IMG/VR virus record: IMGVR_UViG_3300021247_000202
Span: 1 to 39,633 of that record
DNA: 39,633 bases
Reading direction: 5' to 3' (one strand)
Origin: a virus
The notes beneath the pieces were generated by a model, which had not been told where the DNA came from, made no database searches, and worked only from the letters and a program-made list of their open reading frames with translations. The position numbers were made by a program, and so were the translations under genes. Every line of letters starts with the position of its first letter. Position 1 is the stretch's first letter. Below are positions 1 through 7,057 of the stretch, piece after piece.

Positions 1-2
1 CA

Positions 3-179
3 GATCATGGTCGTGATCGTGGCTTATTAATTAAGATGCGTTGCATGGAAACTGAATATCATTTACTTGATGATGTTTCTAGATCAGCTGATGCCATAGC
101 TAAAGACAAAGCATATGATGAATTAGGAGAGGTCGTATTACATAATTCTATGTGTGTAGGTGGAAACTGCGAAACTTAA
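3..179 (+). CDS. C-terminal part of an unknown protein (cut by window start)
   Basis: An open frame enters at the window edge (reading frame 3) and stops with TAA at 177-179, giving the last 58 residues of a protein. The tail ends with CVGGNCET, a pair of cysteines that could bind metal or form a disulphide. The next gene follows one base after the stop, so the two are probably co-translated. I do not recognise the family; too little is present to assign a role. Confidence 0.6.
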   Translation, partial: DHGRDRGLLIKMRCMETEYHLLDDVSRSADAIAKDKAYDELGEVVLHNSMCVGGNCET

Positions 180-180
180 T

Positions 181-450
181 ATGTCACGTAAAAATCATTG
201 GAGAAGAGAGCATCATAACAATGATCTAAATTGGCATGAATGCAAAGCTGAGTTATTAAAGCATTACCCAGAAAATGAAGTATCCAATAGCGGAAGTGGA
301 TTTATTGTAAATGAAACCTATGTAGTTAGTCCCCATAAAAAGTGGAGACGTGTAGGAAAAGATAAATGGTACTTTTATAAAAACATAGATGATTTAGTTA
401 CAAGGTATTTTAAAAGAGAGAATAATAATGAAGATAACCAACGAGTTTAA
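181..450 (+). CDS. Small basic protein of unknown function
   Basis: This 89-residue protein is rich in Lys, Arg, His and Trp (for example NHWRREHHNN and HKKWRRVGKDKWYFYK). I chose ATG at 181, one base after the upstream stop; an in-frame GTG at 160 would add seven residues but neither start has a clear ribosome binding site. Its end overlaps the following exonuclease gene by 23 bases, which suggests translational coupling. The basic, aromatic composition would suit nucleic-acid binding, but that is only inference. Confidence 0.65.
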   Translation: MSRKNHWRREHHNNDLNWHECKAELLKHYPENEVSNSGSGFIVNETYVVSPHKKWRRVGKDKWYFYKNIDDLVTRYFKRENNNEDNQRV

Positions 451-1303
451 TTTACCTAAACCTTTTGAGAACATAGCTAAGAACCCTAGCTACTCTAAAG
501 GTAAGGCTCATATATCAGCAACAAGTCTTCTTAATAGTCCTAAGATTGTCACGCTATTAAAAAAGTATGATGATGAATTGACACAAGATGTATCAGATAT
601 GATTTGGTCTATCTTTGGATCAGCCGTTCATAACGTGCTTGAAAAAGGTGCTGACGAACATAACTTGGTTGAACAAAGATTCTTTGCTGAAATAGATGGA
701 TGGCATGTATCAGGTGCGATTGATCTTCAAGTGGTTGATCCTGATGGTATTCATATCAAAGATTACAAGACAACTTCTGTATGGGCGGTCATGAATGATA
801 AGCCTGAATGGGAGCAACAACTTAACATCTATGCATGGTTAGTCCAAAAGAATAAGCAAGTGCCTATCAAGTCATTACAGATTGTAGGTATTCTTAAAGA
901 TTGGTCTAAGCGTGAAGCTGAACGTAAGCCTGAGTATCCACAACGTAACGTAGCTATTGTAGATATTCCACTATGGACGTTTGAAGAGCAAGAGAACTTT
1001 GTGCGTGGTCGTATAGCTAAACATAGTGCTGCTGAGTTTGCTTTAGAAACAGGTGCTGAGATGCCTGAATGCACGCCTCAAGAGATGTGGGAAAAGCCAC
1101 CTGTATGGGCAGTCATAAAGGTTGGTAATACAAGAGCTAAATCACTCCATGAAACAGCTGAACTAGCTAATGCTGCATTACAAGAATTAGGTAAAGGTTA
1201 TGAGATTCAAGTGCGTAAGGGTGATCGCACTCGTTGTAAAGATTATTGCTTGGTCAATAGATGGTGTAAACAATATAAAGAATATATGGAGGCTCAAGCA
1301 TGA
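428..1303 (+). CDS. PD-(D/E)XK exonuclease, Cas4/RecB-like, with cysteine cluster
   Basis: This 291-residue protein probably degrades DNA ends and works with the ERF protein two genes downstream as an exonuclease/annealase pair. Visible motifs are a histidine in GSAVH (about residue 68), Asp in SGAIDL (about 99), the catalytic pair IKDYK (about 112-114) and the QLNIYAWL motif (about 131-138), in the order of the PD-(D/E)XK RecB/Cas4/AddB nuclease group. Near the C-terminus three cysteines spaced C-x3-C-x5-C (about 270-280), plus one near 214, could hold an iron-sulphur cluster as in Cas4 and AddB. Family is inferred from motifs; substrate polarity is unknown. Confidence 0.8.
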   Translation: MKITNEFNLPKPFENIAKNPSYSKGKAHISATSLLNSPKIVTLLKKYDDELTQDVSDMIWSIFGSAVHNVLEKGADEHNLVEQRFFAEIDGWHVSGAIDLQVVDPDGIHIKDYKTTSVWAVMNDKPEWEQQLNIYAWLVQKNKQVPIKSLQIVGILKDWSKREAERKPEYPQRNVAIVDIPLWTFEEQENFVRGRIAKHSAAEFALETGAEMPECTPQEMWEKPPVWAVIKVGNTRAKSLHETAELANAALQELGKGYEIQVRKGDRTRCKDYCLVNRWCKQYKEYMEAQA

Positions 1304-1542
1304 GTAGAGAACAATCAGACGGATCTACAGCAAGCTACTATGAACTTCCAGACGGTGCAACTGAACTACAAGATTTAATCAGTTCAAAGAATATGAACGC
1401 ACAGATTGGTGAAATTTTTCGTGAGTGCTATCGTTACAATCAAGCAGCACATTGCGATGAAGAAAGGGGCATAAAAAAGATTTTGTTTTATGCTAAAGCA
1501 GAACTAGAAAGAATTAACAATCTAAAGAAAGGTAAATTATGA
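1300..1542 (+). CDS. DUF3310-like small protein
   Basis: An 80-residue protein with the pattern YYELPDGATELQDLI, KNMNAQIGEIFRECYRY and IKKILFYAKAELERI. This matches the layout of the DUF3310 family common in phages, whose best-known member is the T7 gp1.7 protein linked to nucleotide metabolism. The helical C-terminus ending in a KA-x-YL-like segment is the part most like the family. It overlaps the exonuclease by ATGA and the ERF gene by four bases, so it belongs to the recombination operon. Assignment is moderate. Confidence 0.6.
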   Translation: MSREQSDGSTASYYELPDGATELQDLISSKNMNAQIGEIFRECYRYNQAAHCDEERGIKKILFYAKAELERINNLKKGKL

Positions 1543-2231
1543 ATGTGTATAAAAAACTACAGACTGCTAGGTTAAAGCTTCAAGCAACTAGTTTAAAAAA
1601 GTCTGGCAAGAATAAGTTTGCTGGGTTTGAATACTTTGAACTCGCAGACTTCCTACCTACAATTCAAAAGATATTTGATGAAGTAGGTTTATGTGGCACT
1701 GTATCTTTTGGTGCAGATTTAGCAACTCTAACAATAGTTGATGTAGATAATGTGGATGGTACAGGTACAACTAACTATGTAACATTTACTTCGCCTATGT
1801 CAACAGCTGAATTGAAAGGTTGCCACGCAATTCAGAACTTAGGGGCAGTGCAGACATATTTGAGAAGGTATCTTTGGGTGGCAGCGATGGAGATAGTTGA
1901 ACACGACTCTCTTGATGCAGTTACTGGATCTGACTCAAAAAAAGCTGAACCTACAGTAGAAAGTCCACGCATTGTAGGTAAAGTAGGTGAGTGGCAAATA
2001 GATGCTCCAGCTGATCCAATTGGTCAAGATGTAAAAGGATGGCTAGAGTTAATCAGAGACGCTACATATATGTTCTTAGATATGTGTAACAAACCTGAAG
2101 ATGTGTTAATGATCTTTAAGAAGAACAAAGTATTATTTGACACAGTTAAATTAACTGACCCATCATTCTTTGCAGATATGATGACGAAGTTTACAGAAGT
2201 AAAAACAAAACTAGAAAAGGAAGCAGTATGA
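1539..2231 (+). CDS. erf: ERF-family single-strand annealing protein
   Basis: A 230-residue recombination protein. The N-terminal 125 residues follow the ERF family: YKKLQTARLKLQ, then KFAGFEYFELADFLPTIQKI, then the hallmark GAVQTYLRRYLWVAAMEI near residues 102-120. ERF proteins bind single-stranded DNA and anneal complementary strands, typically in phage genome circularisation and repair. The partner exonuclease lies two genes upstream, the usual arrangement. The C-terminal part (about 130-230) is helical and acidic and not recognised; in related phages this part often binds SSB. Confidence 0.85.
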   Translation: MNVYKKLQTARLKLQATSLKKSGKNKFAGFEYFELADFLPTIQKIFDEVGLCGTVSFGADLATLTIVDVDNVDGTGTTNYVTFTSPMSTAELKGCHAIQNLGAVQTYLRRYLWVAAMEIVEHDSLDAVTGSDSKKAEPTVESPRIVGKVGEWQIDAPADPIGQDVKGWLELIRDATYMFLDMCNKPEDVLMIFKKNKVLFDTVKLTDPSFFADMMTKFTEVKTKLEKEAV

Positions 2232-2392
2232 ATATAAAACTTGAATTAACTCAAGAAGAAACAGGATTCTTAATGGGTGTTCTAGCAGAACTACCTACTA
2301 AGACAGGCGCATGGACTTTAATTCAAAAAATTAAAGAACAAGCAGAATCACAAGTAACACCAACAACTAAAGAGGAGACCTTAAATGGCTGA
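2228..2392 (+). CDS. Small acidic protein, unknown
   Basis: A 54-residue frame starting with ATG inside the stop of the ERF gene (ATGA overlap) and ending eight bases into the next gene. It begins MNIKLELTQEETGFLMGVLAEL and looks like a short helical protein (LTQEETGFLMGVLAELPT). The tight overlaps at both ends support real translation. I do not recognise it. Confidence 0.6.
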   Translation: MNIKLELTQEETGFLMGVLAELPTKTGAWTLIQKIKEQAESQVTPTTKEETLNG

Positions 2393-2651
2393 GCAAAGAG
2401 CAAATAGCGGTTCGCTAGGAAAGAACAGATACAAAGACAATGAAAAGAAACCTGATCTTACAGGCAACATTCATGTAGATCGTAATCTATTGATTGATCT
2501 ATTAACTAAACATAAAGATAAGCCTCTTATTCAATTAAGATTATCTGCATGGAATAAACAAAACAACGAAACTGGTGAAGGCTTTTTAGGTATTGCAGTA
2601 TCAGAACCTTTACCACCAAAGCAAGAAGCTGGTAAGAATCCTTGGGAGTAA
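2385..2651 (+). CDS. Conserved phage small protein, SSB-like pattern
   Basis: An 88-residue protein preceded by a good ribosome binding site (GAGGAGA). The layout GSLGKNRYKDNEKKPDLTGNI followed by a beta-rich part (LIQLRLSAWNKQN, GEGFLGIAVSEP) resembles small proteins that occur beside recombination genes in many aquatic phages and that look like a reduced OB-fold. Single-strand binding is therefore possible, given the neighbouring exonuclease and annealase, but no diagnostic motif proves it. Confidence 0.6.
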   Translation: MAEQRANSGSLGKNRYKDNEKKPDLTGNIHVDRNLLIDLLTKHKDKPLIQLRLSAWNKQNNETGEGFLGIAVSEPLPPKQEAGKNPWE

Positions 2652-2653
2652 CC

Positions 2654-3076
2654 ATGGAAACTATTCAGTTTGAAGGTGTTAAGGTTGCCCTTAAACAAGA
2701 TAAAACTGGCTATGTATTAACATTGTCTATGCATCCTGACGATATCCCTGAAACATTACTCAGGGATTTTGTCGGTGCTAGATACCAAGTTGTTATGGTT
2801 CGATTAGATAACCATGAAGCTCCGATTGATCGTCAAGAAGAGTTTGCATCTGATCGTGCCCTAAGAATAGCTGGTATGTTATGCCGTGATCCAAAGTTTT
2901 GGGAATTCCTTTATTCAAGAAGTGATATCTCAACCAAAGATTATGAATCAGCTACACAATGGTTAAGGTTTTATCTAGACCTAGAATCAAGAGCACAACT
3001 TAAAACTAACATAGAAGCTCAAAATAAACTTGATGCTTTATACAGGGAATATACTGCATGGAAACCAATAAGCTAA
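2654..3076 (+). CDS. Hypothetical protein in recombination operon
   Basis: A 140-residue protein; ATG at 2654 is preceded by GGGAG and is preferred to the TTG at 2642. It has a beta-rich first half (VKVALKQDKTGYVLTLSMHPDD) and a helical second half with DRQEEFASDRALRIAGMLCRD and FWEFLY. Similar arrangements occur in uncharacterised proteins beside ERF genes; I do not know a function. Position suggests a role in DNA recombination or repair. Confidence 0.6.
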   Translation: METIQFEGVKVALKQDKTGYVLTLSMHPDDIPETLLRDFVGARYQVVMVRLDNHEAPIDRQEEFASDRALRIAGMLCRDPKFWEFLYSRSDISTKDYESATQWLRFYLDLESRAQLKTNIEAQNKLDALYREYTAWKPIS

Positions 3077-3342
3077 TACCATACTCAGTCTATTTGCCAG
3101 CTGATTTACATAAGAAATTAAAGTCTTTAGCAAAAGATCGTAAGGCATCTGAACTAATTCGGAATGCTATTCAGATGATTATTGAAGGTAATGCTGCATA
3201 TAACAGCGGATATAACAAGGCGCTTAAAGATACTATTAAAGTCATTAATACTAATGAAAGTGCGGTAAGCATATCCGTTTATGGCATTCTTATTGCTGAC
3301 AATTTAATTTCCGATATTAAAACATTGGAGGTAGGCAAATGA
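3058..3342 (+). CDS. Ribbon-helix-helix-like DNA-binding protein
   Basis: A 94-residue protein. Residues 8-45 (IPYSVYLPADLHKKLKSLAK, then SELIRNAIQMII) have the strand-helix-helix pattern of CopG/Arc-type ribbon-helix-helix regulators: a short alternating strand, a first amphipathic helix, then a second helix starting at SELIR. The C-terminal half has no known motif and may mediate oligomerisation. It overlaps the upstream gene by 19 bases. Target DNA is unknown. Confidence 0.6.
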   Translation: METNKLIPYSVYLPADLHKKLKSLAKDRKASELIRNAIQMIIEGNAAYNSGYNKALKDTIKVINTNESAVSISVYGILIADNLISDIKTLEVGK

Positions 3343-3524
3343 CCGAGAATGAAAAAGAATACATGGAAGGATTGTATACGGGTATGGCTATGATGGGGTT
3401 TCTTATACGAGGAACTCCACTACATAGTATTCCAGAAGAATCCAAAGCCATGGCTAAACGTATGATGGAAGAAGAAGTGACTGCTGGACTCCCTCCTATT
3501 AAAAGAAGGAAGAAAAGTGGATAG
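3339..3524 (+). CDS. Small protein, unknown
   Basis: A 61-residue protein with a strong ribosome binding site (GGAGG) and ATGA overlap with the upstream gene. It is methionine-rich in the middle (YTGMAMMGFLI) and basic at the end (IKRRKKSG). Function unknown. Confidence 0.6.
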   Translation: MTENEKEYMEGLYTGMAMMGFLIRGTPLHSIPEESKAMAKRMMEEEVTAGLPPIKRRKKSG

Positions 3525-3675
3525 AAGGTATTGTTCATCATGCTTAAAGTTTAAAAACCAAGATACAGGCAAGGTAGTGCATACTGCAAATAAACTCATT
3601 AAACGCTTTAAATGTAAAGAATGTTTAGATAAGATGGTTAAACCAAAGGAAGCCTATGTTCCAAGAACTAATTAA
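3517..3675 (+). CDS. Four-cysteine small zinc-ribbon-like protein
   Basis: A 52-residue frame starting with GTG at 3517 inside the end of the previous gene and running into the next. It has two CxxC pairs, YCSSC near the N-terminus and FKCKEC about 27 residues later, the spacing of a small zinc ribbon, in a Lys-rich background. The paired cysteines support it as real coding sequence despite the GTG start. It may bind nucleic acid or protein; role unknown. Confidence 0.55.
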   Translation: MDRRYCSSCLKFKNQDTGKVVHTANKLIKRFKCKECLDKMVKPKEAYVPRTN

Positions 3676-3859
3676 GATTGCTGAAGAAGTTTATACTTTA
3701 GATAAAGCCCTAGGCATACGCATGGGTAAATGCTTAGAGTCTTTAGGTAAGAAAATTACAGAACATAATATAGAAACAAGAGCTACTAATGATAAGATCA
3801 AGAAGCTCGAAAGTAAAATTAAAGCATTAGAATCTAATATGCGTAGGAGAATGCACTAA
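3656..3859 (+). CDS. Small coiled-coil protein
   Basis: A 67-residue protein whose C-terminal half (ATNDKIKKLESKIKALES) is a heptad-patterned coiled coil, probably a dimeriser. It overlaps the zinc-ribbon gene by 20 bases and the next gene by one base (TAATG). Function unknown. Confidence 0.6.
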   Translation: MFQELIKIAEEVYTLDKALGIRMGKCLESLGKKITEHNIETRATNDKIKKLESKIKALESNMRRRMH

Positions 3860-4050
3860 TGGAAAACTATAAACAATGGATGGAACAGAAACTTACATCT
3901 GAAGATATGGATAAACTACCTAAAGTTAAAAAACCACTATCCAAAGAAAAGATTATTGCTATTCTTAAAGAAAATGACTGGAATGTAGATGAGCCAGATG
4001 ACCTTATTCAACTTGCCAGAGCCATAGAAGAAGCGCATGGCATTGTATAG
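3859..4050 (+). CDS. Small protein, unknown
   Basis: A 63-residue, charged protein with two predicted helices (KEKIIAILKENDW and DLIQLARAIEEAHGIV). The ATG shares a base with the upstream stop. The C-terminal helix resembles those in small DNA-binding or adaptor proteins, but there is no diagnostic motif. Confidence 0.55.
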   Translation: MENYKQWMEQKLTSEDMDKLPKVKKPLSKEKIIAILKENDWNVDEPDDLIQLARAIEEAHGIV

Positions 4051-4330
4051 AAATAAGAAGTTATTAGAAGTTGTAAGAGAATCTCCCTGTCAGGTTTGTG
4101 GGATTGAAGATGGCACGGTTGTGGCCGCTCATTCCAATCAGTCCAGGGACGGAAAATCAATATCTTTGAAATCTCATGATTACAGAATTGCCGCAATGTG
4201 CTATAAATGTCATTCTAATCTTGATCAAGGAAGCAAGTTGACAAGAGAAGAAAGAGTTGAAATGTGGGAAGATGCCCATAGAAAAACAATAGGCTGGTTA
4301 TTTGAAAAAGAACACTTGGAGGTCAAATGA
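4037..4330 (+). CDS. HNH-type phage nuclease-like protein (DUF1364-like)
   Basis: A 97-residue protein with a zinc-binding CxxC (SPCQVCG, residues 18-21), a central AAHSNQSRDGK motif, DYRIAAMCYKCH (second CxxC plus His) and an N/D-rich end. This order (CxxC, A-H-S-N, then CxxCH) is that of the DUF1364/HNH group of small phage nucleases. Such enzymes cut DNA in recombination or host take-over. It overlaps the previous gene by 14 bases. Nuclease activity is inferred. Confidence 0.7.
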   Translation: MALYRNKKLLEVVRESPCQVCGIEDGTVVAAHSNQSRDGKSISLKSHDYRIAAMCYKCHSNLDQGSKLTREERVEMWEDAHRKTIGWLFEKEHLEVK

Positions 4331-4455
4331 AATATCTTGTAGGAGCTTTAGGTATTCTTCTGATACCATTAGCTGTTGTGTTTGTAGCGTTTAGAGCTTC
4401 ATGTTCTTTTGTCAATACATGGGCTGTTAAAGGATTGGAGGATTATGATGATTAA
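4327..4455 (+). CDS. Single-span membrane microprotein
   Basis: A 42-residue protein starting in the ATGA overlap with the HNH-like gene. Residues 4-22 (LVGALGILLIPLAVVFVAF) form one clear membrane helix, followed by a short polar tail ending EDYDD. The size and topology fit a phage membrane microprotein; the role is unknown. Confidence 0.6.
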   Translation: MKYLVGALGILLIPLAVVFVAFRASCSFVNTWAVKGLEDYDD

Positions 4456-4693
4456 AAAAGAACCTGATGCATATAGGGTTAGAGAGTTAGACTCTAATGG
4501 TGAGACCGTATGGTCATCACTAATGCCTAATAGACCAAGAGAGGTATCTTGGTTTAAAGACCTGCCATCTAAAAAACATACAATTGTTATTGAAGAGTTG
4601 TATGTAGATGAATCAAAAACAGAAACATTTAATGGTGTGAAGTCTTATAAAGAATCCACCCAGCGTCTTATAGAAGCTAATCAAGGCTTATAA
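4448..4693 (+). CDS. Hypothetical small protein
   Basis: An 81-residue protein. The start is placed at the second of two tandem ATG codons because GGAGG at 4437-4441 then sits six bases upstream. The mostly beta-rich sequence contains RVRELDSNGETVW and KKHTIVIEELYVDES. No family recognised. It ends exactly one base before the metalloprotease gene. Confidence 0.55.
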   Translation: MIKKEPDAYRVRELDSNGETVWSSLMPNRPREVSWFKDLPSKKHTIVIEELYVDESKTETFNGVKSYKESTQRLIEANQGL

Positions 4694-5041
4694 ATGACAA
4701 CCCGTCTTATCAACGATTATACAATTAGAGTCACGTATGATATGTTGAGAAAGATGCCTCCGTTCAATGACTGGAATCTTCCAGCCCCTCACAAAATCAT
4801 ATTTGAAAGCAATACCGATCCAACCATTTGCGGTGAGTTTGATGTAGAACCCATGGTGATGCGGATCAGCACCCACCATCAAGAAACCTATGTCAACATG
4901 ATGAGAACTGTTGCACATGAGATGGTTCATCTAAAGCTTTACTTAGATGGTAAAACACACTATGATAAGCACGATAAGACATTTAGGAAATTGATGTATC
5001 AATTCAATGCTTTATACGGCTTTGACAGAAAAGAATTATAA
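4694..5041 (+). CDS. SprT-like zinc metalloprotease
   Basis: A 115-residue protein with the zinc-metalloprotease motif HEMVH (His75, Glu76, His79) in AHEMVHLKLYLDG, followed by a candidate third zinc ligand in KHDKTFRKLM (His93). This matches SprT/Spartan-type domains, which in cells cut proteins crosslinked to DNA; phage versions are common but poorly studied. The zinc-ribbon tail of full-length SprT is absent. It sits among DNA metabolism genes, directly before a phosphoesterase. Confidence 0.75.
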   Translation: MTTRLINDYTIRVTYDMLRKMPPFNDWNLPAPHKIIFESNTDPTICGEFDVEPMVMRISTHHQETYVNMMRTVAHEMVHLKLYLDGKTHYDKHDKTFRKLMYQFNALYGFDRKEL

Positions 5042-5059
5042 ACTAACGAAAGGGAAATC

Positions 5060-5764
5060 ATGAAATATAAATCAGTATTAGTTATCTCGGATCTGCATAT
5101 ACCTTATCACCACCCACAAGCATTTGCTTTTCTCAAAGCCCTTAAAACAAAATACAAGCCAGATCATGTAGTCAATATAGGCGATGAACTAGATATGCAT
5201 GCGATGTCTATGCACGACTCTGACCCAGACCTTTATTCAGCTGGCCATGAGCTTGCAGCCTCCATATCTTATATTCAAAAGCTTGAAAAGATATTCCCAA
5301 AGATGACTATCGTTCACTCAAACCATTCATCTATGTTGTTTAGACGTGCACTTAAACATGGTGTGCCTAAAGGTTACCTTAAACACTACAATGATTATCT
5401 TGGCGTAGGTAATGGTTGGCAGTGGGTAGACGATCATACAATTACATTATCAGATGGTTCACGTTGTTTCTTTACTCACGGACTATCCGCTGATGTGCTT
5501 AAAGTAGCCATGCAATACGGGATGAACACAGTGCAAGGCCACTACCATACCAAGTTTAGTATCGGATACTATTCTAATCCAGATGCTTTAGTTTGGGGAA
5601 TGCAGGTAGGCTGTCTCATCAATCAAAAGTCAATGGCATTCCAATATGCTAAGAACTTTAAAACAAGATTCATTGTAGGTTGCGGTATGATTATTAATGG
5701 TCAACCAAAGCTTATGCCAATGGTATTAACCGAAAACGGTCAATGGACTGGTAAACTTGTATAG
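5060..5764 (+). CDS. Calcineurin-like metallophosphoesterase
   Basis: A 234-residue enzyme with the metallophosphoesterase motif series: SDLH (Asp11, His13), GDELD (residues 41-45), a modified third motif SNHSS (Asn88, His89), THG (about 139) and GHYH (about 160). These residues hold two metal ions and hydrolyse phosphoesters. The third motif is SNH in place of the usual GNH. Substrate is unknown; phage members may act on nucleotides or nucleic acids. A clear ribosome binding site (AAAGGGAAATC) precedes the ATG. Confidence 0.8.
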   Translation: MKYKSVLVISDLHIPYHHPQAFAFLKALKTKYKPDHVVNIGDELDMHAMSMHDSDPDLYSAGHELAASISYIQKLEKIFPKMTIVHSNHSSMLFRRALKHGVPKGYLKHYNDYLGVGNGWQWVDDHTITLSDGSRCFFTHGLSADVLKVAMQYGMNTVQGHYHTKFSIGYYSNPDALVWGMQVGCLINQKSMAFQYAKNFKTRFIVGCGMIINGQPKLMPMVLTENGQWTGKLV

Positions 5765-5772
5765 GAGATATT

Positions 5773-5946
5773 ATGCATTACATAATGATAGTCATCATGT
5801 TTGGCAATATGTCAGTTGAAACATACAGTGTAGATTTTGATTCTCAGCTCTCTTGTGAAAATGCCAAGACTGCTATAATAGAAAAGTATGATAATTTTAG
5901 TAAACGGCCAGGGGTGACCCCAGTCATTTTGTGTGTAAGGAAATAA
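5773..5946 (+). CDS. Small protein with two cysteines
   Basis: A 57-residue protein preceded by AGGAGATATT. The N-terminus is hydrophobic (HYIMIVIMFG) and two cysteines lie far apart (LSCENAK and ILCVRK), a layout seen in small exported phage proteins with one disulphide. The hydrophobic part is short for a membrane helix. Function unknown. Confidence 0.55.
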   Translation: MHYIMIVIMFGNMSVETYSVDFDSQLSCENAKTAIIEKYDNFSKRPGVTPVILCVRK

Positions 5947-5948
5947 GT

Positions 5949-6143
5949 ATGGCAAGTGAAGCAGGAAAAGGCAGTAAACAAAGACCGACCAATAAAGAAG
6001 CCTATGACGAGGCGTATGATCGCATATGGGGCAAAAAGAAAAACAAGTCCTATAAAGACACAGGCAATTACGATACAGATGCAGACATCATCAATGATGT
6101 TAGATACGATATAAACATTCCATCAGACCACTATGAAGAGTGA
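5949..6143 (+). CDS. Conserved phage protein of the GSKQRPTN type
   Basis: A 64-residue protein; ATG at 5949 follows AAGGAAATAAGT and is preferred to an upstream GTG. The motif KGSKQRPTNKEAYDEAYDRI is widely seen in uncharacterised phage proteins, so it is a conserved family, but no function is known. The rest is acidic and probably disordered. Confidence 0.65.
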   Translation: MASEAGKGSKQRPTNKEAYDEAYDRIWGKKKNKSYKDTGNYDTDADIINDVRYDINIPSDHYEE

Positions 6144-6294
6144 TGTTGCTAGTCCTTGCATTAAGATATGCAAGCTAGAAAATAATCATTGCGTAGGTTG
6201 TGGTAGATCTAAGCATGAGATTGCTCATTGGAATGAATACAGCAATGAAAAGAAGTTTCAGATAGTTAGACAACTAAAGAAGAAAAGAAAATGA
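6133..6294 (+). CDS. DUF1289-like cysteine protein
   Basis: A 53-residue protein that begins SPCIKICKL and continues HCVGCGRSKHEIAHW. The four-cysteine pattern C-x3-C-x6-C-x2-C followed by E-x2-x-W is that of DUF1289, a small bacterial family thought to bind Fe-S or zinc. The C-terminus is very basic (KKKRK). Start and end overlap the neighbouring genes. Probably acquired from a bacterial host; role unknown. Confidence 0.7.
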   Translation: MKSDVASPCIKICKLENNHCVGCGRSKHEIAHWNEYSNEKKFQIVRQLKKKRK

Positions 6295-6398
6295 ATAAGC
6301 TAGACCCTATCGTGCATGCTATTATCATCATGGCTATGATGTATGGCATCTACGGAGCAATCAAGCTATATCTTATGGCTTATAAATTCTTTATATAA
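6291..6398 (+). CDS. Membrane microprotein
   Basis: A 35-residue frame starting inside the DUF1289-like stop (ATGA). It is nearly all hydrophobic (HAIIIMAMMYGIYGAI), suggesting one membrane helix. It ends one base before the stop of the convergent oxygenase gene. Small size lowers confidence. Confidence 0.45.
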   Translation: MNKLDPIVHAIIIMAMMYGIYGAIKLYLMAYKFFI

Positions 6399-7013
6399 TT
6401 ACCAAAACATTGTCAATACGCCATCTATGCGTATTAAATGACCTTGCATTGTGATCCTATATTCATTAGGCACATATTCCCTCAAGCTTGCAATCCTATG
6501 TAACACCGTTCCATCATGACCTATGAATTCTTTTTCTTTATAGGGTAAATACTTCTGCATACCATCTTCAATATAATCCATACCAGCCCCACCTGTCGGC
6601 AGTTTAATTGCTATTGTAAAAGTGTATGGGTCTATAGGGTCTAATCCAAGTGTAATGTGCGGGTAGTCTTGATGCCATAGGCCTGCATGGGTTAGCAGGA
6701 ACGGACTAGATCTAAATATATGGAAGGAAGGAACAGCCAGTCTTTCACTTAGTGCTACTGGTTCATTAAACTGATTAGATAAGTGATCAAGAATGATACC
6801 ATATAGAATATCAAACTCTTTTAATAGGATTGGGTTAAGTGTTTTGATTTCGTCTTGGTAAGCTTCAGTCCTACCATCTAAGTAGGCGCATCTTCCAAGT
6901 GTGTAGAAGGGGAATTCGTCTGATCTGGATATCCAATGGTGCTGTAGTCTAAAAACTTTATCAGCTATCTCATCAGTATTAATATCAAGTGTATGAAATA
7001 TAAAAGGGGACAT
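6399..7013 (-). CDS. 2-oxoglutarate/Fe(II) oxygenase-like protein
   Basis: A 204-residue protein. The C-terminal half shows a full set of non-haem iron oxygenase residues in the right order: HxD at WHQDYP (His114, Asp116), a distal histidine in TVLHRI (His172) and an arginine 14 residues later in EYRITMQGH (Arg186) that would bind 2-oxoglutarate. Such enzymes hydroxylate or demethylate proteins, nucleic acids or small molecules; the substrate here is unknown. It lies 44 bases downstream of pqqA on the same strand, with AATAGGGGGCTT as ribosome binding site, so the two are probably co-transcribed. A different cupin-type oxygenase is possible. Confidence 0.6.
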   Translation of the reverse strand: MSPFIFHTLDINTDEIADKVFRLQHHWISRSDEFPFYTLGRCAYLDGRTEAYQDEIKTLNPILLKEFDILYGIILDHLSNQFNEPVALSERLAVPSFHIFRSSPFLLTHAGLWHQDYPHITLGLDPIDPYTFTIAIKLPTGGAGMDYIEDGMQKYLPYKEKEFIGHDGTVLHRIASLREYVPNEYRITMQGHLIRIDGVLTMFW

Positions 7014-7057
7014 AAGCCCCCTATTATACTACTAATAACAATCTGTTACGATGATCA

